Under the pieces are notes generated by a model. It was given only the letters and a program-made list of their open reading frames with translations. It was not told the DNA's origin and searched no databases. Below, one piece after another: positions 1 to 9,900 of a DNA stretch of 64,000 nucleotides. Position 1 is the stretch's first letter. Each line of letters starts with the position of its first letter. The stretch comes from Planctomycetota bacterium (GTDB taxonomy: Bacteria; Planctomycetota; J058; JAJDCQ01), in assembly GCA_029260755.1 (NCBI GenBank), contig JAJDCQ010000107.1, positions 1-64,000 of the forward strand, written 5' to 3'. The position numbers were made by a program, and so were the translations under genes.

Positions 1-1263
1 GCCGACCAGGCCGAGCGCGACGGCCGCCGCGGTGCGGACGTCCTGCGGCTCGGCCGCGTCGCCGACGATCCGGACGAGATCCGCGACGGCGGCCGCGTCG
101 GGCGGGAGCATCGTCCCCAGGGCGCGGGCGGCGATCGCCCGGGAGCTGACGCGCCCGCTCGGGTCGGTCACGATCGGGAGGAGCGCCGCGCTCACGGCCG
201 GCTCGGCGAGATGGCCCGCGACCTCGATGAGGCGGTCGCGGAGCGCCCCGGGCGCCTCGCGGTCGATCGCCCGGGTGAGCGCCTCACCGACCGGTCCGCC
301 CGGCGGCCGGGCGAGCTCGAGGACGCCCTCGACGCCTGCCGCCCGCACCGTCGCGTCGGTCGCCGAGAGCCCGGCGATGATCGCGGGCACGGCGTCGGCC
401 GGCGACTCGAGGCCCGAGGCCACCCGGAGGGTGAGCAGGCGGACCGCTCGCGCGCGCGGACCGGTTCCGGAGCCGCGGTCCTTGGCGATCGCCCGGAGCG
501 CCTCGCCGGCGCCGACGCCCGGAAGGTCGGCGACGAGGTCCTCGAGATCGGCGTGCTCGTCGACCGGCACCTCGCACAGAGCCGTCGCGATCCGCGCGCC
601 GTGCTCGGCCGAGGCGACGATCGAGAGGAGCCAGGCGTCGATCTGCACGGCCAGCCGGCAGCGCCGTAGCCCCTCCTCGTCGCTCTGCGCCGCCAGGACG
701 GTGGCCAGGGACGCCTGCTTCTCGATGTCGGAGAGGAGCGGATCGATGACGTCCCAGTCCTCGGCGACGAGCGATCGGATCCGCCGGCCGAGCTCGCGGG
801 CGATCGCGCCATGGGCGGCGCCGGTCGGCCCGCCGTGCGCGCTCGCGGCGATGTCGTCGCGGCGGATCCCCTCGAACGGCGCCGGCCCGAACGGCCAGCT
901 CGGCGCGAGGTCGCGCGCGATCGCCTCGCGCACCAGCCGGTGAACGCGCTGCTCGGCCGCCCGGAGCACGATCCGCACCCGCCAGCGAACCTCGGGATCG
1001 CGGCTCGACGCCGCCCGGCGAAGGGCCGGATGGGCGTGGCGACCGATCTCGATGAGGCCGGCCGTCGCCGACTCCCGCTCGCGCCAGACGCGCGAGCCGA
1101 GGCGACCGATCAGCTCGTCGATCCGCGCGCGCAGCTCGGGCGGGACGCTCTCGTCGACCGCCGGGGATGCCTCGTCATCGGCGCAGGTCGGCGCGACCCG
1201 AGGGGCCACGGCGAGGCCGAAGAGGAGGACCGGAGCGAGGACGAGCGCGGGGGCGAGGCGCAT
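1..1263 (-). CDS. Secreted HEAT-repeat protein, 3' end outside window
   Basis: The open frame runs from an ATG at 1261-1263 leftward off the window edge, with 421 codons visible and no stop. The first 20-28 residues (MRLAPALVLAPVLLFGLAVA) are a signal peptide. The rest is helical and Ala/Arg/Glu-rich. It starts with a helical-repeat stretch typical of planctomycetal HEAT proteins (LGSRVWREREAATAGL, then RRAASSRDPEVRWRVRIVLR), and further HEAT-like units follow around residues 270-410. This suggests an exported scaffold with no catalytic motif. No Shine-Dalgarno sequence precedes the ATG, but TATACT lies 6 nt upstream, so the mRNA may be leaderless. The partner and exact function are unknown. 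Confidence 0.8.
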   Translation of the reverse strand, partial: MRLAPALVLAPVLLFGLAVAPRVAPTCADDEASPAVDESVPPELRARIDELIGRLGSRVWRERESATAGLIEIGRHAHPALRRAASSRDPEVRWRVRIVLRAAEQRVHRLVREAIARDLAPSWPFGPAPFEGIRRDDIAASAHGGPTGAAHGAIARELGRRIRSLVAEDWDVIDPLLSDIEKQASLATVLAAQSDEEGLRRCRLAVQIDAWLLSIVASAEHGARIATALCEVPVDEHADLEDLVADLPGVGAGEALRAIAKDRGSGTGPRARAVRLLTLRVASGLESPADAVPAIIAGLSATDATVRAAGVEGVLELARPPGGPVGEALTRAIDREAPGALRDRLIEVAGHLAEPAVSAALLPIVTDPSGRVSSRAIAARALGTMLPPDAAAVADLVRIVGDAAEPQDVRTAAAVALGLVG

Positions 1264-1269
1264 GGAGGG

Positions 1270-1300
1270 AGTATACATCTGCTTCGGACGAGGCGCCCAA
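1270..1300 (-). promoter_or_regulatory. Putative promoter giving a leaderless mRNA for the HEAT gene
   Basis: On the minus strand TATACT (1275-1270) is followed by 6 nt and then the ATG at 1263. A transcript starting 7 nt after the -10 box would begin at the A of ATG. TTGGGC (1300-1295) lies 19 nt upstream of the -10, a rather long spacer. There is no Shine-Dalgarno sequence in between. The motif is seen; its use is inferred. Confidence 0.4.
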
Positions 1301-1365
1301 GGGCTGCAGACTGGTCCGGAACGAGCTCTACTAGAGACTCCACGGGTCACGCCGCCAGCAATGCG

Positions 1366-1454
1366 CAATCCGCGTCATCCGCGCAATCCGCGGTTCCTAC
1401 TCGTTCAACGTCGAGAGAGACCGGAACCGCGGATTTCGCGGATTGCGCGGATTG
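1366..1454. repeat. Short-period hairpin element E1 (ATCCGCG class)
   Basis: Left arm 1366-1397 and right arm 1423-1454 are 32 nt each and reverse-complementary at 29 of 32 positions. Each arm is itself three degenerate copies of AATCCGCG spaced 9-10 nt apart. The 25-nt loop (1398-1422) is, in reverse complement, 22/25 identical to the loop of element E3 at 43684-43708. It lies about 78 bp downstream of the stop of the TPR gene (minus strand). No open frame of note lies inside. Confidence 0.85.
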
Positions 1455-1531
1455 GGTCCCGTCGGTGCCGTGAGGTTGAGCTTGCGTCAGGTCGCCGCAC
1501 TGGGCGAGTCCGGACGGAGGCTTCTCTCTTC

Positions 1532-2359
1532 TCAGATCTCCGACTCGATCTCATCCACCAACCGCTGCACCATCGCCCGGTCCTTGTCTCCCCGCTTCGC
1601 CACCGCGAGGTAGCGTCGCAGGTCGTCGCACGCCCGCGCCTTCTCGCCCTGGCGGTAGCGCGCGAAGCCGCGGAGACGGAGCGCGGTCGCGTCCTCGGTC
1701 TCCACCTCGAGCGCCTGGGTGCAGTCGTCCTCCGCCCCCTCGTGATCGCCCTGGGCGCCCTTGGCCGCGGCGCGCTCCGTCCACGCCCGGAGGTAGTGGT
1801 CGTCGATCTTGAGGACCCGGCCGTAGTCGGCGATCGCCATGTCGAGGTCGCCGGCGCGGCGGCGGACGCTCGCGAGCTGGAACCAGGCGTGGACGTGCTC
1901 GGGCTCGTCGTCGATCACCGCCTCGAAGTCGTCGATCGCCCCGTCGGTGTCGCCCTTGCGGCTGCGCATGATCCCGCGGTTGAACCGGGCGGTCGTGTTG
2001 TTCTTGTCGAGCTTGATCGCGCGACCGAGGTCCTTGATGGCCCGGTCGAGATTCCCCTTCGCCCCGTAGGCGTTCCCGCGGGCCGCCCACGACCCGGCGT
2101 GCTCGTCGTCCTGCTCGAGCGCCTGGTCGTAGTCGGCGATCGCGGCGTCGTGCTCGCCCTTGGCGAGCCGGGCGTTGCCCCGGTTGTACCAGGCGACGGT
2201 GAGGTCGGGGTCGAGCTCGATCGCCTTGGTGTAGTCGCGGATCGCTCCGTCGAGGTCGCCCTTCTTGCGGAGGGCGTAGCCGCGATTGAGCCAGGCGAGG
2301 ATGTTGCCGGGGTCGATCTCGAGCTCGAGGGTGTGCTCCCGGATCTCGTCGTCGAGCAT
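1532..2359 (-). CDS. Cytoplasmic TPR-repeat protein
   Basis: About 276 residues consisting almost wholly of seven tetratricopeptide repeats, with the consensus well kept (for example AWYNRGNARLAKGEHDAAIA and HAWFQLASVRRRAGDLDMAI). It lacks a signal peptide or membrane segment, so it is probably a cytoplasmic protein-binding scaffold. The start MLDDEIREH at 2359 is preferred because AGGGAG lies about 11 nt upstream. In-frame ATGs at 2404 and 2491 exist, but the latter would place the inverted repeat 2425-2460 inside the gene. It is divergent from pfkA and shares its upstream region. The C-terminal segment (about 230-276) is charged and non-repeat. Confidence 0.85.
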   Translation of the reverse strand: MLDDEIREHTLELEIDPGNILAWLNRGYALRKKGDLDGAIRDYTKAIELDPDLTVAWYNRGNARLAKGEHDAAIADYDQALEQDDEHAGSWAARGNAYGAKGNLDRAIKDLGRAIKLDKNNTTARFNRGIMRSRKGDTDGAIDDFEAVIDDEPEHVHAWFQLASVRRRAGDLDMAIADYGRVLKIDDHYLRAWTERAAAKGAQGDHEGAEDDCTQALEVETEDATALRLRGFARYRQGEKARACDDLRRYLAVAKRGDKDRAMVQRLVDEIESEI

Positions 2360-2424
2360 CGGTGGTCGGGCTCCCTGGGGTTTCGGCTCCCTGTCGGCTC
2401 CCATCGTCGCCGGGGTGACGCTCG

Positions 2425-2460
2425 AAGTAAAGCGCGCGCGAATCGCCGGCCGCTTTACTT
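2425..2460. promoter_or_regulatory. Inverted repeat in the divergent TPR/pfkA upstream region
   Basis: AAGTAAAGCG (2425-2434) and CGCTTTACTT (2451-2460) form a perfect 10-bp inverted repeat with a 16-bp spacer. It is AT-rich against a GC-rich background and sits between two divergent genes. The centre-to-centre distance of 26 bp is compatible with a dimer binding one DNA face, so an operator is plausible. No regulator can be named. Confidence 0.4.
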
Positions 2461-2523
2461 TCGTCGGCCCTCCACGGAAGGTATCCGGCACGACCAGGTC
2501 GGCAACGGGAGAGACGACGACGA

Positions 2524-3615
2524 ATGCGGGTCGGCATCCTCACCGGCGGCGGCGACGCCCCGGGCCTCAACGCGGTCATCCGCGCCGTCGTGAAGGGCGG
2601 GGTCGAGCGTGGATTCGCCGTTCACGGAATCTCGAACGGCTTCGAGGGGCTGCTCGATCCGGTCTCGGTGACGCCGCTCGGGCCGGCCGACGTCCGCGGC
2701 CTCGTCCGGCGCGGCGGGACGATCCTCGGGACGAGCAACCGCGGCAACCCGTTCGCCTGGCGCGACCGCCACCGCGACGGCCGCCCGCGCGAGGGCGAGC
2801 CCGAGCGCGACCGCAGCGACGAGGTGCTCGCGACGGTCGAGAAGCTCGGCCTCGACGTCATCATCGTCCTCGGCGGCGACGGCTCGCTCGCGATCGCGAA
2901 CCTCCTCGCGAAGAAGGGGCTCGACATCGTCGCCGTCCCCAAGACGATCGACAGCGACATCCGCGCGACCGAGGCGACCTTCGGGCACGACACCGCCCTC
3001 GCCGTCGCCACCGACGCGATCGATCGCCTCCAGACGACGGCCGAGAGTCACCACCGCGTGATGTACCTCGAGGTGATGGGGCGGCACGCCGGCTGGATCG
3101 CGCTCGGCTCGGGGATGGCCGCCGGCGCCGACGTCATCCTGATCCCGGAGATCCCGTTCCGCGTTCAGGCGATCGCCGAGCACATCGAGCGCCGGCGGGC
3201 GCGCGGGCGGTGGTACACGATCGCCGTCGTGGCCGAGGGCGCGGTGATCGACGGCGGTGAGGAGGTCTGGCGCGACGACGCGGCCGGCGGCGCGCGTCGC
3301 CTCGGCGGGATCGCCGAGCGCGTCGCCGCCGCGGTCGGTGAGAAGACCGGCCTCGAGTACCGCGTGACGACCCTCGGCCACATCCAGCGGGGCGGCTCGC
3401 CGACGCCGCGCGACCGGATCCTGGCGACCCGCTTCGGCGCCGCCGCGGTCCGCGCGGTCGCCGATGGCCGCACCGGAATCATGATCGGCCTGCGCGGCGA
3501 TGAGCTCATCGACGTGCCGCTCGAGAAGGCGGCCGGCGGGATCCGTCGGGTCGACCCGAAGAGTGACCTCGTCCTCGCGGCCCGGGAGCTCGGCGTCTCG
3601 CTCGGCGACCGCTGA
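2524..3615 (+). CDS. pfkA: 6-phosphofructokinase, probably ATP-dependent (group III type)
   Basis: Phosphorylates fructose 6-phosphate to fructose 1,6-bisphosphate in glycolysis. The 363 residues show GGGDAPGLNAVIR at the N-terminus, GGDGS at 117-121, PKTIDSD at 139-145, MGRHAGWIAL, and GHIQRGGSPTPRDR near the C-terminus. The Gly equivalent to E. coli G104 (residue 120) predicts ATP rather than pyrophosphate. Lys140 (E. coli G124 position) is the combination found in actinobacterial group III enzymes. Both catalytic aspartates (143, 145) are present, but the nearly invariant Asn between them is Ser144. GGGAG lies upstream of the ATG. An 18-bp gap to the downstream kinase suggests cotranscription. 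Confidence 0.93.
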   Translation: MRVGILTGGGDAPGLNAVIRAVVKGGVERGFAVHGISNGFEGLLDPVSVTPLGPADVRGLVRRGGTILGTSNRGNPFAWRDRHRDGRPREGEPERDRSDEVLATVEKLGLDVIIVLGGDGSLAIANLLAKKGLDIVAVPKTIDSDIRATEATFGHDTALAVATDAIDRLQTTAESHHRVMYLEVMGRHAGWIALGSGMAAGADVILIPEIPFRVQAIAEHIERRRARGRWYTIAVVAEGAVIDGGEEVWRDDAAGGARRLGGIAERVAAAVGEKTGLEYRVTTLGHIQRGGSPTPRDRILATRFGAAAVRAVADGRTGIMIGLRGDELIDVPLEKAAGGIRRVDPKSDLVLAARELGVSLGDR

Positions 3616-3633
3616 TCGAGTACATCCCTCAAT

Positions 3634-6600
3634 GTGAGCGCGCAGGCAGGAGGTTCGGACGGCGGGCTCGGAGCGCTCCGGCACGCCGTCGCCGGCTTCG
3701 ATCCCCTCGTCGGGACGACCGTCGACCGCTGGGTGCTCGAGGAGGCCCTCGGGCGCGGCGGGATCGGTGCGGTCTATCGGGGTCGTCACGTCCAGACCGG
3801 CGCCCTCGCCGCGGTGAAGATCCTCTCCCCGCGCGCCTCGGACGCACTCACCCGCGGCGCCAACGCCGAGCGCTTCCGCCGCGGCGTCCGTGAGGCGGCG
3901 CGGATCCAGCATCCCAACGTCGTGTCGATCCTCGATGCCGGCCAGACGGTCGACGGAACCTGGTTCGTCGTCATGCGCCTCGTTCGCGGTCGGTCGCTCG
4001 AAGGCCACGTCCGCGAGCGCGGCCGGCTGCCGGCGGCCGAGGCGCGCGCCGTCGTCGCGGAGATCGCCGCGGCGCTCGAGCCGCTCCACGCGGCCGGGAT
4101 CGTCCATCGGGACGTGAAGCCGAGCAACATCCTCCGCGACGAGGAGGGGCGACACCTCCTCACCGACTTCGACCTCGTCCGCCCGCTCGAGACCGCCGAC
4201 GCCGGCGCGGTCACCCGCGAGGGGGCCGCCGTCGGAACGGCCGCCTACATGTCGCCCGAGCAGATCGCGGGCGAGCCCGTCGACCACCGGACCGATCTCT
4301 TCAGCCTCGGGTCGGTCTGGTACGAGCTCCTCACCGGCTCGACGCCGTTCGGGCGCGGCTCCTGGATCGAGCTCGCCGCGCGGATCGCGAGGGCCGAGGT
4401 GCCCGACATCAGCGTGCTCCTCCCCGACCTCACCGACGCGGATGCGGCGCTCCTCCGGTCGCTCCTGGCGAAGGAGCGCGACGACCGCCCCGCGTCCGCC
4501 GACGCCGTTCGCGTCGCGATCGAGGGCTCCGCGGCGTCGGCGGCGACCTCGACGGCGACTTCGACGCGTCGGGAGACGGGGCGCGTCCGCAAGGCGAGGA
4601 CGTCGGACCGCGCCCGGCGGCGCTCGGGTCGGGAGCGGTCGCCGGGCGAGTCGGGCGTCGGGATCCCGACGGCCGGGCCGGTCGCCGCGGTGTTCGCGTT
4701 GACGGTGCTCGCGGGCGTCGTCTTCGCGCGGAGCTGGGGTGGGGAGCCGGGGACCGAGACCGCGTCCGAGACTGCCGGCGCGGTCACGGTCGACGACGGG
4801 ACGCCCGCCTCGGCGCGAGATCCGGTCGCCGACGACCACGGCGCCATCGCCGCGGCGATCGAGGGCGGGGAGCACGTCGCCGCGCTCGAGCGGCTCGGCG
4901 CTCCGCCCGCCGGCGTGACCGACGCCGAGCTCGAGGCGCTCGCGGCCACGCTCCTCGCGTCGATCGAGCGGCGGGTCGAGCGCGACGGCCTGGCGCATCT
5001 CGCCGCCTGCATCGCGGTCGCGCCGAAGCGGATCCGGGGGCGCCTCGCCGCCCTCGGCGACGAGGTCGTTCGCGGCGCCCTCGCCGACTGCGGGCCGACC
5101 GCGCTCGGGGCGAAGCTCGCCGATCGAGCCCGCGCCGGAGCGTTCGAGGAGGCGACGGCGACGCTTCTCCGCGCCGAGGCGGCCCTGGACGCGCTCCTCG
5201 CCCAGGTCGACGGCGGTCCCCTCGAGCGGGCGGTGCGGTCCACCGCCTCCGTCCGCGACGGCCGGCGGACGATCGCCGCGTGGCGGAGCGCCCTCTCGAT
5301 CCTCGAGGGCGTGCGGCCGGCGCTCCGGGTGCCGACGTCGAGCCTCGGGACCCGCTGGATCGAGGCTCGCTGGGGAACCCTCGTGGGCGAGCGGACCGAG
5401 GGCGGGGCGCGGGTGACCCTCGAGGTCCCGTTCGCTCGCCTCTCCGTCGAGGTCCTCGCCGACGCCCTCGACGCCGTCGGCGGACCGCTCCGGACCGGGC
5501 TCGTCCTCGCGCTCTTCGGCGATCCCGACCGCGCGGCGACGCTCATCGCGGCTCGGGAGCCGGAGCACGGACCGTTCTGGCTCTCGACCCTCGGCGCGTT
5601 CGAGCCCCCGGAGGAGCGGATCGTCGGCCGGGAGCCGTTGCCCGAGGCGCCGGCCGCCCAGCCCGCCGATCCTGAGGCCGAGGCGGTCGATCCCCCGCCC
5701 GCGGACCCGCCGCTGCCCGTCGAGGAGTGGGTCGTGATCGCCCGGGACGCGGCGGCCGAGATCCGCGCGCGCCGTCAGGGCTCCTCGCCCGAGGACCTGG
5801 CCGCGATCGTGGAGCAGTTCCGCCGGATCCGGGCCCGGATGCCCGCCGTCGCGGCCGTCTCCGGCAGCCTCGATCGCGAGGATGAGCGGGAGGTCTGGAT
5901 CGCGACCCTGGTCGCCTCGTCGGTCTGCGGGGGACGGGAGCTCTCCCTCGGCGCCGCCGCGCAGCTCCACCGCCTCGGGTTCGCGGTCGAGAGCTTGCCC
6001 TTCCTCCCGACCCTCGACGTCATCTACCGGGTGGTGCACGGCGCGCTCTTCGGCGACCCGCGGCGCGCGACCCAGCTTCTCGCGACCGGCGCCTTCCAGG
6101 TCGACGGACTCTTCGATCCCCGGATGCCGGAGCTGCTCCGGCGGACGGCCGAGCTCCGCGCCGTCGGTCCCGCGCTGCTCTCCCTCGTCCACGACGATGA
6201 CGCCTGGGCCGAGGCCGTCGGCGCGGCCGTCGCCGCCCGAAAGGAGGTCGAGGCGTTCGGGACGCCCCTCCCCGACACGTTCACGAAGGAGGCCGTCGCC
6301 ACGGCGTTCGGCACCCTCCGCGACGGCCTCGGGCGCTGGGATCAGGCGCGGGCCGCCGGCGCGCCGATCCTGATCGACCTGTCCGACGGCCTCGGCGCGG
6401 CTGCGCTCCAGGCGGAGCCGCTCGCGGGATGGGTGGTTCAGGGCGATGGGCTCCAGGTGGTCGCCGAGCAGCGGGAGGCGTTCGTCGCCGGAGAGGTCGG
6501 CCTGCGCCTCGACCGGGCCGAACGGTTCGAGCGGATCGAGGTGGTGTTCGCGCCGACGGACCCGCGGGCCGTGGCGCTCGGCTTCGATGTGCGTGGCCGG

Positions 6601-6930
6601 TCGCGCGCGACCGGGTTCGTCGCGCGCGGCGGGGAAGTCGTCCTCGTCCGGGGCGCGGGCGGGCTGCGCCGGTTCTTCGGCGTCGAGGCCTACCTGCCGG
6701 GCGGCGCGCCGGCTCCGGGCGAGGTGGTCGACGAGGCCGCCACGCTGCGCCTCTCCCGTGTCGAGCGCGGGCGCGTCACGGTGACCGTCGCGCGGGAGGG
6801 GCAGCCGCCGAGCGAGCCGGTCGTGGTGAGGCCCGATGCCGATGGCGGCGTCACCGTGCACCTCCGTCCCTCGGCCGGGACGGTGGTGCGGTCGGTCGCG
6901 CTCACGCTCGCGGGAGCGGGCGACCGATGA
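3634..6930 (+). CDS. Membrane Ser/Thr protein kinase with DFD motif and large extracytoplasmic domain
   Basis: 1098 residues from a GTG. The N-terminal Hanks kinase has glycine loop LGRGGIGAVYRG, catalytic HRDVKPSN (HRD 158-160), metal motif DFD at 178-180 instead of DFG, and YMSPEQ. A charged linker leads to one membrane segment (about 350-367). Some 730 residues are then predicted outside the cytoplasm: helical repeats followed by a beta-rich C-terminal domain that resembles a jelly-roll ligand-binding fold, although no family was recognised. It is receptor-like. It follows pfkA by 18 bp and overlaps the next gene by ATGA, so the three may form an operon. The next gene is a full-length paralogue. 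The ligand is unknown. Confidence 0.9.
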   Translation: MSAQAGGSDGGLGALRHAVAGFDPLVGTTVDRWVLEEALGRGGIGAVYRGRHVQTGALAAVKILSPRASDALTRGANAERFRRGVREAARIQHPNVVSILDAGQTVDGTWFVVMRLVRGRSLEGHVRERGRLPAAEARAVVAEIAAALEPLHAAGIVHRDVKPSNILRDEEGRHLLTDFDLVRPLETADAGAVTREGAAVGTAAYMSPEQIAGEPVDHRTDLFSLGSVWYELLTGSTPFGRGSWIELAARIARAEVPDISVLLPDLTDADAALLRSLLAKERDDRPASADAVRVAIEGSAASAATSTATSTRRETGRVRKARTSDRARRRSGRERSPGESGVGIPTAGPVAAVFALTVLAGVVFARSWGGEPGTETASETAGAVTVDDGTPASARDPVADDHGAIAAAIEGGEHVAALERLGAPPAGVTDAELEALAATLLASIERRVERDGLAHLAACIAVAPKRIRGRLAALGDEVVRGALADCGPTALGAKLADRARAGAFEEATATLLRAEAALDALLAQVDGGPLERAVRSTASVRDGRRTIAAWRSALSILEGVRPALRVPTSSLGTRWIEARWGTLVGERTEGGARVTLEVPFARLSVEVLADALDAVGGPLRTGLVLALFGDPDRAATLIAAREPEHGPFWLSTLGAFEPPEERIVGREPLPEAPAAQPADPEAEAVDPPPADPPLPVEEWVVIARDAAAEIRARRQGSSPEDLAAIVEQFRRIRARMPAVAAVSGSLDREDEREVWIATLVASSVCGGRELSLGAAAQLHRLGFAVESLPFLPTLDVIYRVVHGALFGDPRRATQLLATGAFQVDGLFDPRMPELLRRTAELRAVGPALLSLVHDDDAWAEAVGAAVAARKEVEAFGTPLPDTFTKEAVATAFGTLRDGLGRWDQARAAGAPILIDLSDGLGAAALQAEPLAGWVVQGDGLQVVAEQREAFVAGEVGLRLDRAERFERIEVVFAPTDPRAVALGFDVRGRSRATGFVARGGEVVLVRGAGGLRRFFGVEAYLPGGAPAPGEVVDEAATLRLSRVERGRVTVTVAREGQPPSEPVVVRPDADGGVTVHLRPSAGTVVRSVALTLAGAGDR

Positions 6931-9900
6931 GCGGCGGGCTCGACGAGCTCCGCCGGGCGGTCGGTGGTCCGGACGGGGACCCCCGGATCGGTCGGGTCAT
7001 CGGGAAGTTCGTCGTCGAGGCGCGCCTCGGCGCCGGCGGGATGGGGGAGGTCTATCGGGCGAGGCACCGCGAGACGGACGCGCCGGTCGCCCTCAAGGTG
7101 CTCGCGCCGCGCGCGAGCGGGACGATCTCCGCCGGGCGGAACGCCGAGCGCTTTCAGCGCGGCGTCCGCGCGGCCGCGCAGCTCGGCCACCCCGGGATCG
7201 TCACCGTCCTCGACGCCGGCTGCGAGGACGGGCTGTGGTACATGGCGATGCGTCTCGTCGACGGGCCGAGCCTCGCGGAGCTCCTCGCCTCCCGCGGTCG
7301 GTTCGCCGCGGGGGAGGCGCGCGGCGTCATTCTCCAGATCGCCGACGCGCTCGCCCACGTCCATCGCCATGGCGTCGTTCATCGCGACGTGAAGCCGGGG
7401 AACGTCCTCTTCGACCGCGCCGACGAGCGCTACCTCCTCTCGGACTTCGACCTCGTTCGCCCGCTGGTGGACGCCGGCGACGCCGGCAGCCTCACCCGCG
7501 AGGGCGCCGCCGTCGGCACCGCCGCCTACATGGCGCCCGAGCAGATCGCGGGGCAGCCGGTCGACGCGGGCGTCGATGCGTGGGCGCTCGGCGCGGTCTG
7601 GTTCGAGCTGCTGACGGGCGCGCCGCCGTTCGGCCACGGGAACTTCCTCGAGCTCGCGCGACGGGTGTGCGCCGAGGGACCGCCGCCCGACCCGCGCGAC
7701 CGTGGGGTCGAGCTTCCCGATGGGGACGCCCGCCTCCTCGGATCGTTGCTGGCGCGCGACCGGACGGACCGGCCGGCCCTCCCCTCCGTCACCGCGGCGC
7801 TCGCCGGAGCGAAGGCCGCGGCGTCGGACGCGCGAGGCGGCGCGGCGCGACGTCCACGGGCGAGCGCGCGTCGACCCGTCACCCCGGCGGTGCCGGCGTC
7901 GACGGACGGGGCGTCCGGGACGAGGTCGCCCCTCGTCGTCGTCGCTGTCGCGGCGGTCGGGCTCGTCGGGCTGTTGACGCTCGCCGTCCTGGCGGGGCTT
8001 TCGGGCGTGGCTCCCGCCCCCGGGGAGTCGATGGGAGGATCGTCAGGACCGCTCGCGGCCGCTTCGCCCGTCCGACCCGAGGCGCCCGTCTCCGGATCGG
8101 GCGACCGGGGCGGCGCGACCACGTCGCGCCCCGGGGAGGGCTCGCGGCCATCGCCACCGTCGCCGCCCCTGCCGCCGTCCCCGAGCCCGCCGCCGGCGCC
8201 GGATCCGGGCTTCCCGGATCCGACGGACCCGCCCGTCGCCCCCGCGATCCGGGCGTCGCTCGCCGATCTCCTCGAGCAGAACAACCCGGCAGCGGCCCTC
8301 GCCGTCATCCGCGACGCAGCGCCCGGCCTCGGGCCGCGCGCCCTTCGCGAACTCGAACGGCTGGAGGACGCCATCGTCACGAGCCTCGAGCAGAGGCTGA
8401 CCAGCGTCTCCACGGACGACCAGCTCGCGACGGCGCTCGCGATCGTGGACCTGGCGTATCGGAGCTCCCGCCCCCGGGCGCAGCAGCGGCTGCGCGCGGC
8501 GATCGTCGCGATCATCGAGGCCCGCTACCGCGAGGACTACGCCCGCGCTCTCGCGCGGGAGTGCGGGCCGCTGCTCCGAGCGGGACGGATCGACGAGGTC
8601 GCGACGGCGGTGAAGCGGGCCGAGCGCGCCCCGACGAGCGCCCCCGATCTCGATCGCCTCGAGATCGTTCGCGGCGCCTACACCCTCGGCCCGCGTGGGG
8701 ACGTCACCGCCTTCTGGCGCGAGGCGATCGCGGTCGTCCAGACGATCGGAGAGACGTTCGCCGCGCGGCCCGATCCCGCGGGGTTGCTCCCCGGAACGGG
8801 GCGACCCGAGTGGTGCTGGCTCCGTCGGGCCGACCCGGCCGACGATCGCGTCGTCGACGTCCCCCTCGAGGGTCTCTCGGTCGACGAGGTCGCCACCCTC
8901 TTCGAGATCGACCCGGCCGTCCCGCGCTGGGCTTCGCGGATCGGGGTGGCGCTCGTTGTCTTCGGTCGGGTCGAGGAGGGCACCCGCCTGCTGGCTCGCA
9001 GCGAAGAGGCGGGGCACCCCCTGACGTGGCGCGAGGCGGTCGCCGGGCTCGAGGAGCGTGAGCGCCGGAAGACCCGGACGGTTCCGACCCGGGCGTCGCT
9101 CGAGGCGGCCGCCCGGGAGATGGACGAGCACCTCGCTCGCGGTGAGCTGCGCGCGATGCTCGGAGCCTATCGGGCGGCCGGCGTCGATGTGTCGGCGCCG
9201 GGCGGCGAGGAGCTTCTCACCTCGCTCCGTGTCTGGGCGGCCCCGATGCTGCGCCTCGGGGCCGCGCTCGTCGCGGCGCTCGCGGGCGATCCCGAGCGCG
9301 TCGAGGCGCTCGCCCGCGCAGGCTTCCCGCGCGTGTTCGGCCCCGAGCAGGTCGGCGCGATCGCCGACGTGGGCACCGCGATCCGGTCGACGCTCGACGG
9401 GGATCCCCGGCTCCTCGCGGTCGCCCTCGATCGCGTCGGGAGGGCGCGCTTCCTCGAGAGGTTGGTGGGCGAGGAGCTCTACGGAGCGCTCGGGATGCTG
9501 GCGCGCGTGCGCTCCCTCGCGTGGCGGTTTCTGGCCCCGATGTGGACCGAGACGGAGTTCTGGGTTGGACAGACGAAGGTCGCGCGAGAGCTCGTCGAGG
9601 ATCGAACGCGGCTCGACGAGTCGCTGACCGACCTGGCGGCGAGCTCGACCGCCGAGGGCGCGCTCATCGCGGCGATGCGGGCGTCGCTCACGGCTTCGAC
9701 CGAGCCCACCGACACGTTTCTCGAGTGCTTCTGGAAGGACGACGGCATCGCGGTCCCGCTCGACCTGACGTCGCCGATGCTGGCGCTCGCCCTCAATCCT
9801 CGCCCGGTGGGTGACTGGTCGTTCGAGGAGGAGGGGCTCGGGTTCTCGGGTGGCGAGTCCTACGGCGAGCTCCTCGTTCCGAGGCTCGACGTCTGGCAGA

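Noticed and set aside
2455..6861. Minus-strand open frame of nearly 1470 codons opposite pfkA and the first DFD kinase
   Set aside because: It is a by-product of GC-rich codon bias. The translation is Arg/Asp/Gly/Glu-rich without any domain, while the plus strand encodes complete, recognisable proteins.
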